Of a DNA stretch of 49,279 nucleotides, positions 32,226 through 42,562 are shown piece by piece. The position numbers and the translations under genes are program-made. This DNA is from Cylindrodendrum hubeiense (lineage: Eukaryota; Ascomycota; Sordariomycetes; Hypocreales; Nectriaceae): contig JAANBB010000308.1 of assembly GCA_014621425.1 (NCBI GenBank), positions 1 to 49,279 on the forward strand, given 5' to 3'. The notes below the pieces were generated by a model that saw nothing but the letters and a program-made list of their open reading frames with translations, was not told the origin of the DNA and ran no database searches. Each line of letters begins with the position of its first letter. The first letter of the stretch is position 1.

Positions 32226-33123
32226 GCTCTAGTTGATATCATGGACTTGTTTTCGAACGCATAAACAAGATCGATTCTACATCTTTCACCCCATTTCCAG
32301 CACTTCGGCTGATACGACGCCTACACAACGGGGGTGTATGTGTGTACTCTGGATCAGGCTACATCCTTTCCAGTCTCGAGGCCATAGTGCGGTTAGAAAC
32401 CTTGGAAACATGTGCCAAAGTGGTCTTTTTCGGCCATCCACCTGGAACTCCCGTCCTAGTTGGTACTTTTGTTGTTTTTGTTCAAATGTGGCGTCTCACC
32501 TGAGTGCCACTAACTCGTATAGCTGCCTTGGCTAAATCGTGAATCGACCAAATAACAATTGTTGTATTTTGCGGTTTTTAAATGATGGACGGTCGTTGTA
32601 TGTCGTGGTTGAGTTACTCTTGGTATCCGAGGAATTTCGGCGCCTCACGGAAAGCACGAAAAGCGCATGATCTTTTGCCCCCAAAGGCTCACTGATTAAA
32701 CGAGTGGACAAGGTTGAAAGCTCAACGGGTGATACAAGAAGATCATCAATATTCCCATTTTTAATCCAAGTTCTAAAGCATACAATTTGTTCAACATAGG
32801 GAATTAATGGGGCTAGTGGCTTCTTGAGAAGCCATGCTATGGTTACTGGGATTATCCCCACCAAGAATGAAGTGGATGTCCTTCAACCAGAGCTTAGGGC
32901 ATATACCTAAATTTTAAGAGAGGATTGGTTATAAACTCTCCCATCGACGATCGGCTTCTCCATCGTCCCAGCTCGCTTTGGCGTAGGCCAGTCCGAAACC
33001 AGGACTAAAATGCCGATGCAAAGCTGAACGGAGACGGTCGTGATCATTTGTTTCAAACTCTTGTTTCCGCAAATTAAAAGCATAAGCGAGATATTCGCAG
33101 CAAGGAATTAAGCAAACAATCAT
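32224..33123 (-). pseudogene. 5' part of the transposon-split kinase-domain gene
   Basis: The probable start is MIVCLIPCCEYLAYAFNLRK at 33123. It is followed by SPGFGLAYAKASWDDGE and ADRRWESL, then blocks in other frames: CPKLWLKDIHFILGG, PLIPYVEQIVCFRTWIKNG, NGNIDDLLVSPVELSTLST, LFVLSVRRRN and IVIWSIHDLAKAAIRVSG. An intron-like 44-nt segment (32499-32456, GTGAGA...ACTAG) leads to RWMAEKDHFGTCFQGF, then FLTALWPRDWKGCSLI, then VRKQVHDIN. A TAG stop follows, just before the element. Across the TA target site the frame continues as SYAGDLNIIYDYL in the 3' part. The many frame changes within 900 bp mean the gene is decayed here. The N-terminal region matches no named domain I can identify. The assignment to one gene rests on frame continuity across the insertion and on the order of blocks. 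Confidence 0.6.
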
Positions 33124-33139
33124 GCGAGGGTTAAATTGT

Positions 33140-34417
33140 TTAAGCACTAGCCCAGACCCAAGTGCTGATCGGGATCTCAGCTTGCATCGGAGGTGGAGCG
33201 AAAAAGGGTGCCTCGAGAGTCCTAGGAGCTGGTGCAACCGGAGGAGGCGCGAGAATAGTGGGAGCCGGGAGGACCTCAGGAGGAGGGGCCATTTCTGGAG
33301 CCGGCTCAACCGTCGGAGCTGGCTCGACCATTGGTGCCAATTCGACTCCCGGTGTCCATGAGTCTTCCATGTCCCATGTTTCCTCGGGACCCCATAAATC
33401 TTCTGGAATCCTCTGCACTTCTGGAACTCTCTGGTTCTTCGGAACCGGTGAGTCTTTGAGATCCCCCTGATCTTTCTGATCCATTTGACCTTCCAGAACC
33501 CTCTGGTCTTCCGGAGTCGTCTGATCTTCTAAGACCACCTGATCATCCGGAACTGTCTGCTCTTTTGGAACCGCCTGGTTCCCCAGAACCCATGAGTCTT
33601 TGAGACCCTCCTGGTCTTTCGGGTTCATTTGATCTTCCGGAACAATGTGATCTTTCGGAGCAATGGGATCTTTCGGAGCAGTCTGGTCTTTCGGAGCAGT
33701 CTGGTCTTTCGGAGCAGTCTGATCTTCCGGAACCCATGAGTCTTTGAGAACCCCCTGATCTTTCGGGATCATCTGATCTTCCAGACCCCTCTGGTCTTCT
33801 AAGATCCTCTGGCGTTCCGATGCCCTCGGGTCCTCCTGATGTCCTTGATCAATCGGATGTTCCTGAGGTTTCGAGGGCTCCTGGGGTTTCGGGTGCTCCT
33901 GGGGTTTCGGGTGCTCCTGAGGTTTCGGGTGCTCCTGAGGTTTCGGGTGCTCCTGAGGTTTCGGGCGTCCCGGAGCCTTTGGGTGTTTCTGGTATTGCGG
34001 ATCCCCTTGGTCTTCCTCCAGATACCAGGACTCTTCTGACCACGACCTCTTCGGAGGCTCGCCAATTTTGGTTGCGCTCTTCGTAGCAATCGGGGGAAGG
34101 GTCGGGAGGTTCTCCTCCTTCTTGGGCTTCTCTACCAGAGGTTCGGGCTTAGCTTCGACAGGAGCAGGTTTAGACGCGGGCTCGGGTTCAGGCTTGGGAT
34201 TTTTCTCCTTGGGCTTTTCTGGCGATACTTTGGGTTCAACTTTTGGCTCATGCCTCAGAGGTTCCTTCTTGGGTGCTTCCTTGATGGGGATAACGGGCTT
34301 TTCTGGCTTGAGGGTCGGCTCGGCGGGCGCCTTGGGGGGGGCTTCAGGTTCCTTTTCAAGTTCGAACTTGAGGGTTTTCGTTTTGGGCTCTTCCTTGGTG
34401 GGCGAGGGGAGGACCAT
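33140..34417 (-). CDS. Low-complexity hexapeptide-repeat protein, start uncertain
   Basis: No recognised family. From the first in-frame ATG (34417) the product is 425 aa. The same frame stays open upstream to 34879 without an ATG, and that stretch looks coding (SAPNRLKKLTKSLRNGIGRR). A missed upstream exon or a non-ATG start is therefore likely. Regions in order: a Lys/Pro/Glu-rich segment (PEKPVIPIKEAPKKEPL), exact repeats of KPQEHP (coded at 33860-33966), a long array of degenerate hexapeptides of the form xPKDQx, and a Pro/Ala-rich tail (EPAPTVEPAPEMAPPP). A larger unit around DQMxPKDQxxLKDSWVP occurs three times. Such proteins are usually disordered and vary in length between strains. 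No signal peptide or membrane segment is seen. It adjoins the decayed kinase gene and is divergent in composition from the housekeeping genes. Confidence 0.65.
   Translation of the reverse strand: MVLPSPTKEEPKTKTLKFELEKEPEAPPKAPAEPTLKPEKPVIPIKEAPKKEPLRHEPKVEPKVSPEKPKEKNPKPEPEPASKPAPVEAKPEPLVEKPKKEENLPTLPPIATKSATKIGEPPKRSWSEESWYLEEDQGDPQYQKHPKAPGRPKPQEHPKPQEHPKPQEHPKPQEHPKPQEPSKPQEHPIDQGHQEDPRASERQRILEDQRGLEDQMIPKDQGVLKDSWVPEDQTAPKDQTAPKDQTAPKDPIAPKDHIVPEDQMNPKDQEGLKDSWVLGNQAVPKEQTVPDDQVVLEDQTTPEDQRVLEGQMDQKDQGDLKDSPVPKNQRVPEVQRIPEDLWGPEETWDMEDSWTPGVELAPMVEPAPTVEPAPEMAPPPEVLPAPTILAPPPVAPAPRTLEAPFFAPPPMQAEIPISTWVWASA
33860..33966. repeat. 18-bp tandem repeats coding KPQEHP
   Basis: About six near-identical 18-bp units within the hexapeptide-repeat gene. 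A second block of exact 18-bp units (cggagcagtctggtcttt, coding PKDQTA) lies at about 33670-33725. Confidence 0.85.
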
Positions 34418-34880
34418 GGACTTCTCCTCTGCCGGAGAAGCGAAGATTTCGTGGTCATCTGTGGTGTGGATGGATGAGGCCACGGTGGAGGTTGTTGACT
34501 TAGAAGACTTCGAGCGGCGGCGGCCAATGCCATTCCGCAGGCTCTTCGTCAACTTCTTTAATCGGTTTGGAGCGGAAATTGTGACAGAGTTGGTCGGGTC
34601 CGAGTAGCGTGGTATGCTGCCGGACCAGGAGATATGTGGTATTCGGTAAAGGCTAGGGTCGGGGTTCTCGCGGCGGTGGCGGCGACGGCAGTTGTTTAGC
34701 GAAACGAATTCGGATGGCGAATGCGTATTACCAGATGTTTCTCGGAGTTGGGAATCGTAGACGACGGCTTGGTGATGTTCGGTTGGGCAATTGGGGCAGG
34801 TGGATGGTGCAGATTGTGGTGCAGATTGTTGAGCAGCAGAGTTCTGGCGGAAACGACTTTGCAGAAGACTCCCGATATTC

Positions 34881-34888
34881 TATTTATA
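34881..34888 (-). promoter_or_regulatory. Possible TATA box for the repeat-protein gene
   Basis: TATAAATA on the minus strand, placed just above the point where the long frame opens (34879). If used, transcription would start near 34850 and the leader would include the open but ATG-less part of the frame. Confidence 0.4.
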
Positions 34889-37046
34889 CGTGCCGGGCCT
34901 GGCTTCGGGAAGCATCTCGCTAGTACATGCAGGTCATCGGGTACGGGGAAATCGCCCGGGGAGCCTCCCCCGGGATCTGGGAACATCCATGTCGATATCG
35001 ACGCCACAGGCGGCTGCCAACACACTTCGCAGGCAACGCACTGCACGGGAGACAGCACACGACACGGCAGAGATAGTATGTACATAGTGCAGTGGCACAG
35101 AGCATGTACGCGACGGCGCAATGCGTGACATCACGATGCGCGGCAGCTGACGAGACGGTGGAGCTCGTTCCACTCCCCATTGCAGAGTGCAGAGCGCCTC
35201 TGGATCAGTGGATTCTCACGTCGAGCAAGCGGATCAAGACAGAAGGAAAAAGGACGCACAAGATTGAGCATGAGAAACCCCGTCGACGGGCGCTGCCAAC
35301 TTTGGGGCCTCGGGCAGCAGTGCTGGGGACTATTCGTCCCTGTTTCACTCCTTGCTTCACTGCACTATGCAACACCACGATATCACAAGCTGCCACAACT
35401 CGCCCTCTGGGTCCTCGGATGCGCTGGGCCCGGCTGGACTCGGGATTTGAGTCGAGCTAACTAGGGAGTATGCATCGGAGCCGGCCGGTTCGGCGCCGGC
35501 ATTGCCTGGCAACTTGAAGGCAAAGGAACCGCTTCGTCCAGGGACCAATGCCGAGTCGCTCGTTCAAGTCCGTAGGCTTTTGCCCCCAACAAAGCTCATG
35601 GCTCTAGGCCTGACAGGTGTTTCTCATTGGTCGCCCGATGCGAGTTGATGTGATCCTTGAAACATTATGAAACGGAGGTGGTTGCTCCAGGCTCAGCCCA
35701 CGATAATAGTTGCACATTATTACCCACCGGCTCCACACGGCATATTGCTTTTATCTCAGCTGAGGTCACATCCAAGGCCACATCCAAGGCAGGCAGTCAT
35801 CTCCTAATGCATGTCATCCCCGAACCTGGCTGCTCAATTTGCACACATTGCAGAGCACAGACGCAGCGAGGATTCTTTTTCTACCAAATGGGGGTTCGCG
35901 CTCCTATCGGGACTTCCCAACTTCTGCTCCTGGTTATTAGTGTTTAGCGTTTGCAGGTAAAGATTTGGCCATGAAACGCTTGATGCATACGAAAAATATG
36001 GCCTTCGCAAAATAAAGGGACGTTAGGAAACGTGTCTGCAACAATTGGGTTTTGTGGCTATCGATTCACCTCTACCCAAGCCGGCCCGGAGAAGCTCATC
36101 CTCCAGCCCGATGACATCCCCATCATGTATGGCACCGTCACATCGGGGGAAGCCGTTCGGTATCGGCCGTTCCACCTTGGTGGGTTATCCCTTCATACCA
36201 AATTCTCGCGCGCCAGCTCCTTAGATCCGGAGGGGGGTCAAGCTATGGCTACGTCACAGCGATAATGCCATGAGGGAGAGGTCTTTTACCACAGTACCGC
36301 TTGCGTTTTGCCACTGCTACATGACTGTAATATCAATGGTGATCACGGTTGTCTTCGCTGGCCCAAACGACGTGGATAATGGAGACAGGTCCCATGTATT
36401 TGCGTTGTTCTCTCAAAATGACTGCTGTCAGTGCTTCGATGCGTCGATACCTCGAGTCAAGTTCAAATCCGCAGCGTGTATCAATCAGCTTCTGTGCTTT
36501 TCGACCGATGGAACCAACTAGAAATATGCATTGATACCTCAGTTGTTGCGTCGAACATATTCCGTCGTTGTTTCAGCCCAACTCAATGCCAAAGAGCACG
36601 GCAGGGTTCCCTAGGCCAACTTACACCTTATTTGTCTATATGTCTGCTGAGCTGGCGATCAACTGTCTGAATTTATATGGTATCTACCGGCCCTGCGACC
36701 TGGCCTAACTAAGAGTCATTGTTGGAATCTCGCCAATGAAGCCAGGGGCGGTATTCTGTCATAGGGCAGCATTAGCGTCAGATCCAGGACCCCAAGAAAT
36801 TGACCACATTAGCAATTCAATCGACATCCCTCGGGTGTATTTGTTTTATTCATACATATTCCGAGACGCTTTGAACAATGTCAGTCAACAGGCAAGGCAT
36901 CACGGGGTCAATCAAGTTGGTACAGCTTTTGCAAAGTCTTGAATCTTGGAATTCAACTTCTACTTCTATGTTCAAATAATGTATAGACAGGCAAAGCAAC
37001 TATGTACAAAAATCTCTAGCTTTTACAGCCAGAAACCCTTTATCAT
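34889..37046. other. Intergenic, no supported gene
   Basis: Short frames on both strands (for example 35092-35460 and 35657-35947) show no motifs or plausible introns. I see no tRNA or repeat structure. Confidence 0.5.
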
Positions 37047-38462
37047 CTAGGCGAACCAGTTGTTGGGCTTCCAGTTGACCTAAAATTGTTAGGTTAGTAC
37101 GTGTTCTTAACATAAGGTAGGAATAATCGACTTACAAAGCTGGCGGTGATCTTCTTCAGGTCAGCGACACCCAGGTTGCCAGCATCGACAGCGATCTCGT
37201 TCTTGAGGATCTCGATGGCCTTGACAACACCCTCGGTACCGTAGACGTTGGCGAACATGAAGGGGCGGCCGAGACCGACAGCCTTGACACCGAGGGCGAG
37301 GAGCTTCAGGACATCACCACCGTAGCGGACACCACCGTCGGCGTAGACCTCGATCTTCTTGAAGATTTCGGGAGCCTCCTGGTAGATCTCAAGGGCAACC
37401 TCGAGAGAGGAAGGGCTGTCGTCAAGCTGACGGCCACCGTGGTTGGAGAGGATGATGGCAGGGGCACCGTACTTGACGGCGAGCTTGGCATCAGCGACGC
37501 TGCCAATACCCTTGAGGATGATGGGGAGGGAAGTCTTCTTCTGGAGCTTCTTGTAGTAGTCCCAGGTGAAGGTGGAGAAAGCGGAGTTGCTGGATGACAT
37601 GTTAGTCTTGAAGTCGGGTAGGGGTATACAGTATTCTTACGCAGAACCAACACCATAGCGACCGGCACGGTGGCGGATAGAGCCAGCGGCAGAGTCGACA
37701 GTGAAGACGAGGGCATCGGCACCAGCCTTCTCGCTGCGGTCGATCTCCTGCTGGGTAACAGTGTCGTTGGAGGTCAGGTACAGCTAGTAACGGTTAGATT
37801 TGGCTACTTGATGAGACAGTTCGTGGAAACATACCTGCTGGAAGACAACCTGGCCCTCAGCCTTGGCAGCGTGGATCTGCTCAATGGTGAGGTAGGCGTA
37901 GTGGGAGGGCTAGACACTAGTTAGCATTTTGATACAAAATGTTATATTCGAGGCACGTACGATGTAGATGATCTCGCCCTCGGCGGCACCCTTAACAAGA
38001 CCGTACTCGGCCTGAGCACTGCCGTACTCGGCACGAGCACAGGGGCTGATGAAGAAGGGAGCCGAGATGTTGTGGCCAAGCATGGTAGTGCTATAAGCAA
38101 CCTGTCAGTTATATTATTCACGACCTCGGTTGAACAACAACTTACGCCAGGGTGCTCTTGAGCTCGGAGACGCCAGCAAGAACTCTGGGGACGAAGCGGT
38201 AGCGGTGGAAGGCCTCGAGGTTGTTGCGGTAAGAGTACTCGCCACCAGCACCGTTGCGGTAGTAGGTGTAGTTCTTGTCGGGGAGGTAGTGCTCGGCGGC
38301 CCAGTCAAAGTCGGGAAGACCCATGATCTCGTCGAGTTCGGGGAGCTGAGTGGCAGGGAGGTCGCCGAGGACCAGCTCAATGCCAGTATCGGGCGAGTTG
38401 AGGTATGGCCGGGCGGCCATGGCCCCGGTCATCAGGGCGCTGGCGAGGATCTGAGTACGCAT
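37047..38462 (-). CDS. Secreted FMN-dependent alpha-hydroxy-acid oxidase/dehydrogenase
   Basis: Six exons (38462-38146, 38090-37961, 37909-37835, 37783-37641, 37589-37136, 37079-37047) encode 383 aa with all phases consistent. The final 11-codon exon adds VNWKPNNWFA. Residues 1-17 (MRTQILASALMTGAMAA) look like a signal peptide. The FMN-dependent TIM-barrel is marked by PFFISPCARAEYG, LYLTSNDT, LPIILKGIGSVADAK, SNHGGRQLDDSPS (catalytic His near 272, substrate-binding Arg near 275) and the FMN-phosphate site YADGGVRYGGDVLKLLALG with VGLGRPF. There is no cytochrome b5 heme domain, so it is not a cytochrome b2. The family oxidises lactate, glycolate or similar 2-hydroxy acids. Secretion is unusual for it. 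Whether oxygen or another acceptor is used cannot be told. Confidence 0.9.
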
Positions 38463-39250
38463 GGTGAAGGAGAGTCTGAAGTTGGAGCAATGAATGAAAG
38501 TGGTGTGGTTGTTGAGAAGGAAGGGGGAGTTGGTGACGGGCGAGCTGGTTGTATTTAAGACGGAGCTGTACTCGGGGCTGTACTATGTAGGTACATAGTA
38601 GGAGCCGGGGCTGTATTCACGCCGCTATGTCGACACCTACTACCTAGTAGCGAGTGCTTGGCACCTCCCACATAGGAATTAAGGGATCCGTTCTACCCAT
38701 TCTAGCAGCCGGGATAAATCATCCCGCCGTCGGGATCCTGGTATACCAGGCCTGTCAAAACAGGGCTTCGGTCGTGGACTTCGGTCTTGGAACTCGGTGG
38801 AATAAACTTCTAGGCTAAGCTTCGACAGACGTCTGTCATTGATGCAACGGTGGCCCGCCGGCCTGGATCCGCTCCCGAAATTACCATTGTTGCATGTAGA
38901 CTTTATCTGATCCGTCGTGATCCCGGCCTAGTCTGGCTGCCGGGATGTTTCGTTGACGGCATGGCGCTGGATGACAAACAAGGTAAGCTCTGTCCCGAGT
39001 GAGGAGGGGATTCTAGGGGGCGCTGTTACAGAACGAGCCCTGGCTGACCAGCACTGAGACCGCCATCCACCATGTTGGGAGTCGGAGGAGAATTGCGTCA
39101 ATCGACTCAAAACGACCCAATTGAAACAAAACGATATGTGATCCCCCTCTCCATCTTGGCGTCTCCCCTCCAGACAGAGCGAATAGCTGCAGCAATGCGA
39201 CATCCAGTCGATCTTCATTCAGGCTGCATGCGCATGCACTCACATGCACT

Positions 39251-39280
39251 TCACACGCACTCACACGCACTCACACGCAC
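39251..39280. repeat. Tandem 10-mer (tcacacgcac) x3
   Basis: Three exact copies with degenerate CA-rich flanks from about 39237. A simple intergenic repeat. Confidence 0.9.
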
Positions 39281-41056
39281 TCAAACCGCATTTTTCATCC
39301 CATCTTTGGCCGATCTCGGGTTCCGACCTGTGGTCGGCAATTCACCCCTGCACGTTACGCAACCGCATAAGGATGTTTTCCACCTGATCAGTCCAGTCCC
39401 CTAGTCGTTAAGCTTACTTCATTAGCTACACAGGGGTGCCTCATCGGCAACCAGACCGCATCGCGACAATTCGCCCAGCGAGCCGCCTGATTCAAGGTTT
39501 CTTGGCTTGGTTCCCCTCCACGCGTCAACAAGGATCCCACTGCAGCCCCATGATCACTCATGCTCACATAAGTGCCAAGGTAACGTCGAGCGGCGCCTGC
39601 TCCATATTCTCTCCGGTATAGGCTACAAGCTACAGCCTTGGTAGGGGACGAAGCACAGGTCCCAGACGGAGCCGCACCCCTCACCAGGCAAAGCAAGCAT
39701 AAGTATGTGGTTGTTTGGCTAAATGCACCAGTTTCAGGGATGTTTCACGACTTGACAGCGGGATGCTTGGCAGTTGGGATTCTGGGAAATCCTCTAGAAA
39801 TCCTCTGGAAATCACTCAAGACACAACCCTCTTGCGTTTGCGCCAATTGTTCCGCACGCTATCCCTGGTTTCGAGCCTCAATGCCAGACGTCATCGCTCA
39901 TTGCACAGTACGGAGCGTCTTCATTCACCTGCAACATTCCCTTTCCCTTCGCCACCCTAGACGCTTGCTAGTCTTTCTCTCGGAGAGCCTGGATCTGGAA
40001 AGCCTCTTGGCTCTCTCGTATCATAGTGGCTCAGCGTGCCATTACGCCAGACCCGTATCTTGGCAAAGACACTAACCGTAGCGATGCAAGATCATGACGC
40101 TGAGCCTGAAAGTCGCTCCCCCACGGCATCCGCACTGCACCGGATATCCTACTCTACTAGGTATAATTTGCCTCATGGTATCGAAAGATGATGACAAAAT
40201 AACCGGGTCCGGTCTTACTTCCTAGCTCCGAGCAATTCCGGTATGAGGCCACCACCGGTTGCAGAGAGGAGCTGAACCCATCTCGATCTCGACCGAGAGT
40301 TTAGGCTTAATTGATGTGATTCAATCAACCACACACCGAGGTATCCGACTCTGCACTCTTCCTTTCCAGCCCTGCGGTAAGGAGCACGATCGCTACAGCC
40401 TCAACCCAACAGAGGTGGATAAGTTTCCACTCTCGTAGAATTTTGGACAGGAAGTCTATTCAACACCTTGCCTTGTGCCTCTCTCCGTGCCTCTGAAAGG
40501 CATGTCAACTCCACCTAGTGGATCACCAATCTTGCCGCGCAGCGTGCCATTGCAGAGTGGGATATAACCCTCGAATCTCGGGTGTGGGCAGAGCCCCCAT
40601 GCACAGACAGTCCAAATCCGAACTTAGCGGCGGCAGTGCCGTGGCGAGGATCGTCATCCCTCATAGAAATTCCGCTCAAGTCCACTCTCATCCGCCCATC
40701 TGCATTTCCTTCCTTGCTTTGGTAATCATCGAGTGCTGTGTTATCCAGGCAGCATGCCCACTGTCAAAGCATCCATCACAGTCCCAACGTCACCATTGAA
40801 GTAAGCCATTGCCACGATCGCCTTCCTCCACACAACGCGCCTCTGTCACCAACAAACTCGATGGCGTACCGGAGTGGACAGCTCCTCGTCCGAATTCGAT
40901 ACTAGCGTGTTCGAGAGGCAGATCAATCGCGGCCGTATCGAGACCTTATTCCCCCTGTCGAGTCCCAACTCTACATAGTACACTTCTGCTACCCTCGTGT
41001 TTTCGCTGCAGGCTAAAGACTTTGCCGACCTGGCACAATCTTAAAGATAGCACCCA

Positions 41057-41092
41057 TCCATTGCGAATCGCCCATTGCGAATCACGCATTGC
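41057..41092. repeat. Short tandem repeat (cattgcgaatc-type)
   Basis: Two clear copies and one partial copy of a 13-14-bp unit containing cattgcgaatc. No function is evident. Confidence 0.75.
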
Positions 41093-42562
41093 AACACGGG
41101 ATGGGTGAAATACTACAGAGCCCCATGTACTGGTCCTGGTGGTGAGTACAAGGGTCCTAAGCTGCTGCCACATCTGGCAGGTGTCTGGCTCAATACAGCA
41201 AGTATCCAGTATGGATAATTCGGATCAGTTCGAATCCGGGAGCTGCATTAGTCAAAATCATGGCCAATTGAGGCAGGAGAAACTCGGAGATTTCTTCGGT
41301 TATACTGCCACCTGAAGCTCCGCCATCCCCAGCGCCGGGGTGTTTGGCGGTTGCACTTTTGTAAAACCTCGTAGACAACAACTATAGTGGTACCACCATG
41401 CAACAACCCGTTCACCCGAGCTAATCAGTTATCTTTAACGTTCTTCGGCGGGCCAAGGATAGTATACCATATCCCAATTCCGCAGCAGGATCGTATTATC
41501 TCCTCACTAGCTACACATAGAACCGAGACTGTAGGTCTATTCATGGCCCAATATTTTTCACCATCAGACACCTGGGCAGTTATATTCAGGATGCAGAGCT
41601 TGGTTCAAGGAGGTGCATGCTCGATTTCTCTAATTTGATACTCAAGCTGGCGATGATCAAGCCAAACCCCGGGTCAAGATATACTAGATTAGGTCTGAAT
41701 CGGGACGTTGGAGGTCGCTCATTGTTGATCACGCTGTCTTACAGGAGGGTTGCAGTATCGAATAAGGACCTGGACGAAATTTCCAGTCATAGGCGATAAT
41801 TTCGGTTGCTTTTCACTGGCATGATATTTCTGGTGACTATATTTCATTGCAGGTGAAGGCGACAAATATCGTCCACCGTCATAATGGCCGTGTCACACTG
41901 GGGTGGGTGTGCGTGGTCCACACTAAGTATAGGGTGAGTCGTGACCCTTTTCGAAGAATTGTTACCGGTGCATGACATAAGTGTGCCTTCCTGTATATGT
42001 AAGAGAACGGCAGTTCGGAAATGACGTAGGGAATTGGTTTTTTGATGGATTCGCAACGACATATGACGAAATGTATCTTCCTGCTCGTGTACCAGTTCCC
42101 CCCTCTCAACATGCATTCATTGACTGGGGTCCAGGATCACTAACACCAAGTCCTACTCTAGCGCTATACCGCGACCGAATATGTAGCCAGGTGTGACTTA
42201 CAGCTACTGCGTGCCATCACATCAGTCCTAAGCTAACATTTATCGCCTTGAATGAATGGTACTACACTTTCCAGCAATTCTCCTTGTGAATATGGAGTAG
42301 ATAGGAGCAAATTAATGCGCCCAATTGTCTCTTACCAATTAACGAATGCGGAGCTTGTGATCGACGGTGTGGCGGAAAGTGTGGGGCATGTTGCCGGGCA
42401 ACGTCGCCAAACACGACGCCTCACAACAATGCAGCCTGCCGTGATGTGCATCACTGGATTTCCGCTTTCATCAACATCACATCGCAATGTGTAAACAATA
42501 AATCCTGTCAGCTTTCTTTCTACTAACCTACGAAACACCGACACAGCACACACACCACAACC

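Larger units (their letters stand above)
38463..42562. other. Long intergenic region, no supported gene
   Basis: About 4.1 kb between divergent genes (FMN oxidase on minus, BRCT protein on plus). Frames such as 39638-40075 lack motifs, introns and codon bias. Two small tandem repeats are present (39251-39280 and about 41057-41092). The stretch may hold non-coding transcripts or long promoters, but nothing specific is visible. Confidence 0.5.

Noticed and set aside
27409..33123. All frame breaks in the kinase relic being sequencing errors
   Set aside because: Breaks are far denser here than in the roughly 18 kb of other coding sequence, where only Rab4 has one. There is also an in-frame stop and a transposon insertion. 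Error may still explain individual sites.
33660..33970. CRISPR-like array of regular repeats
   Set aside because: The repeats are contiguous 18-bp coding units without unique spacers, in a eukaryotic gene.
39638..40075. Plus-strand open frame of 145 aa
   Set aside because: Composition and lack of motifs fit random sequence in a gene-poor spacer.
41220..41250. tRNA-like T-arm (agttcgaatccggg)
   Set aside because: The loop size is wrong (8 nt) and no matching acceptor, D or anticodon stems are found around it.
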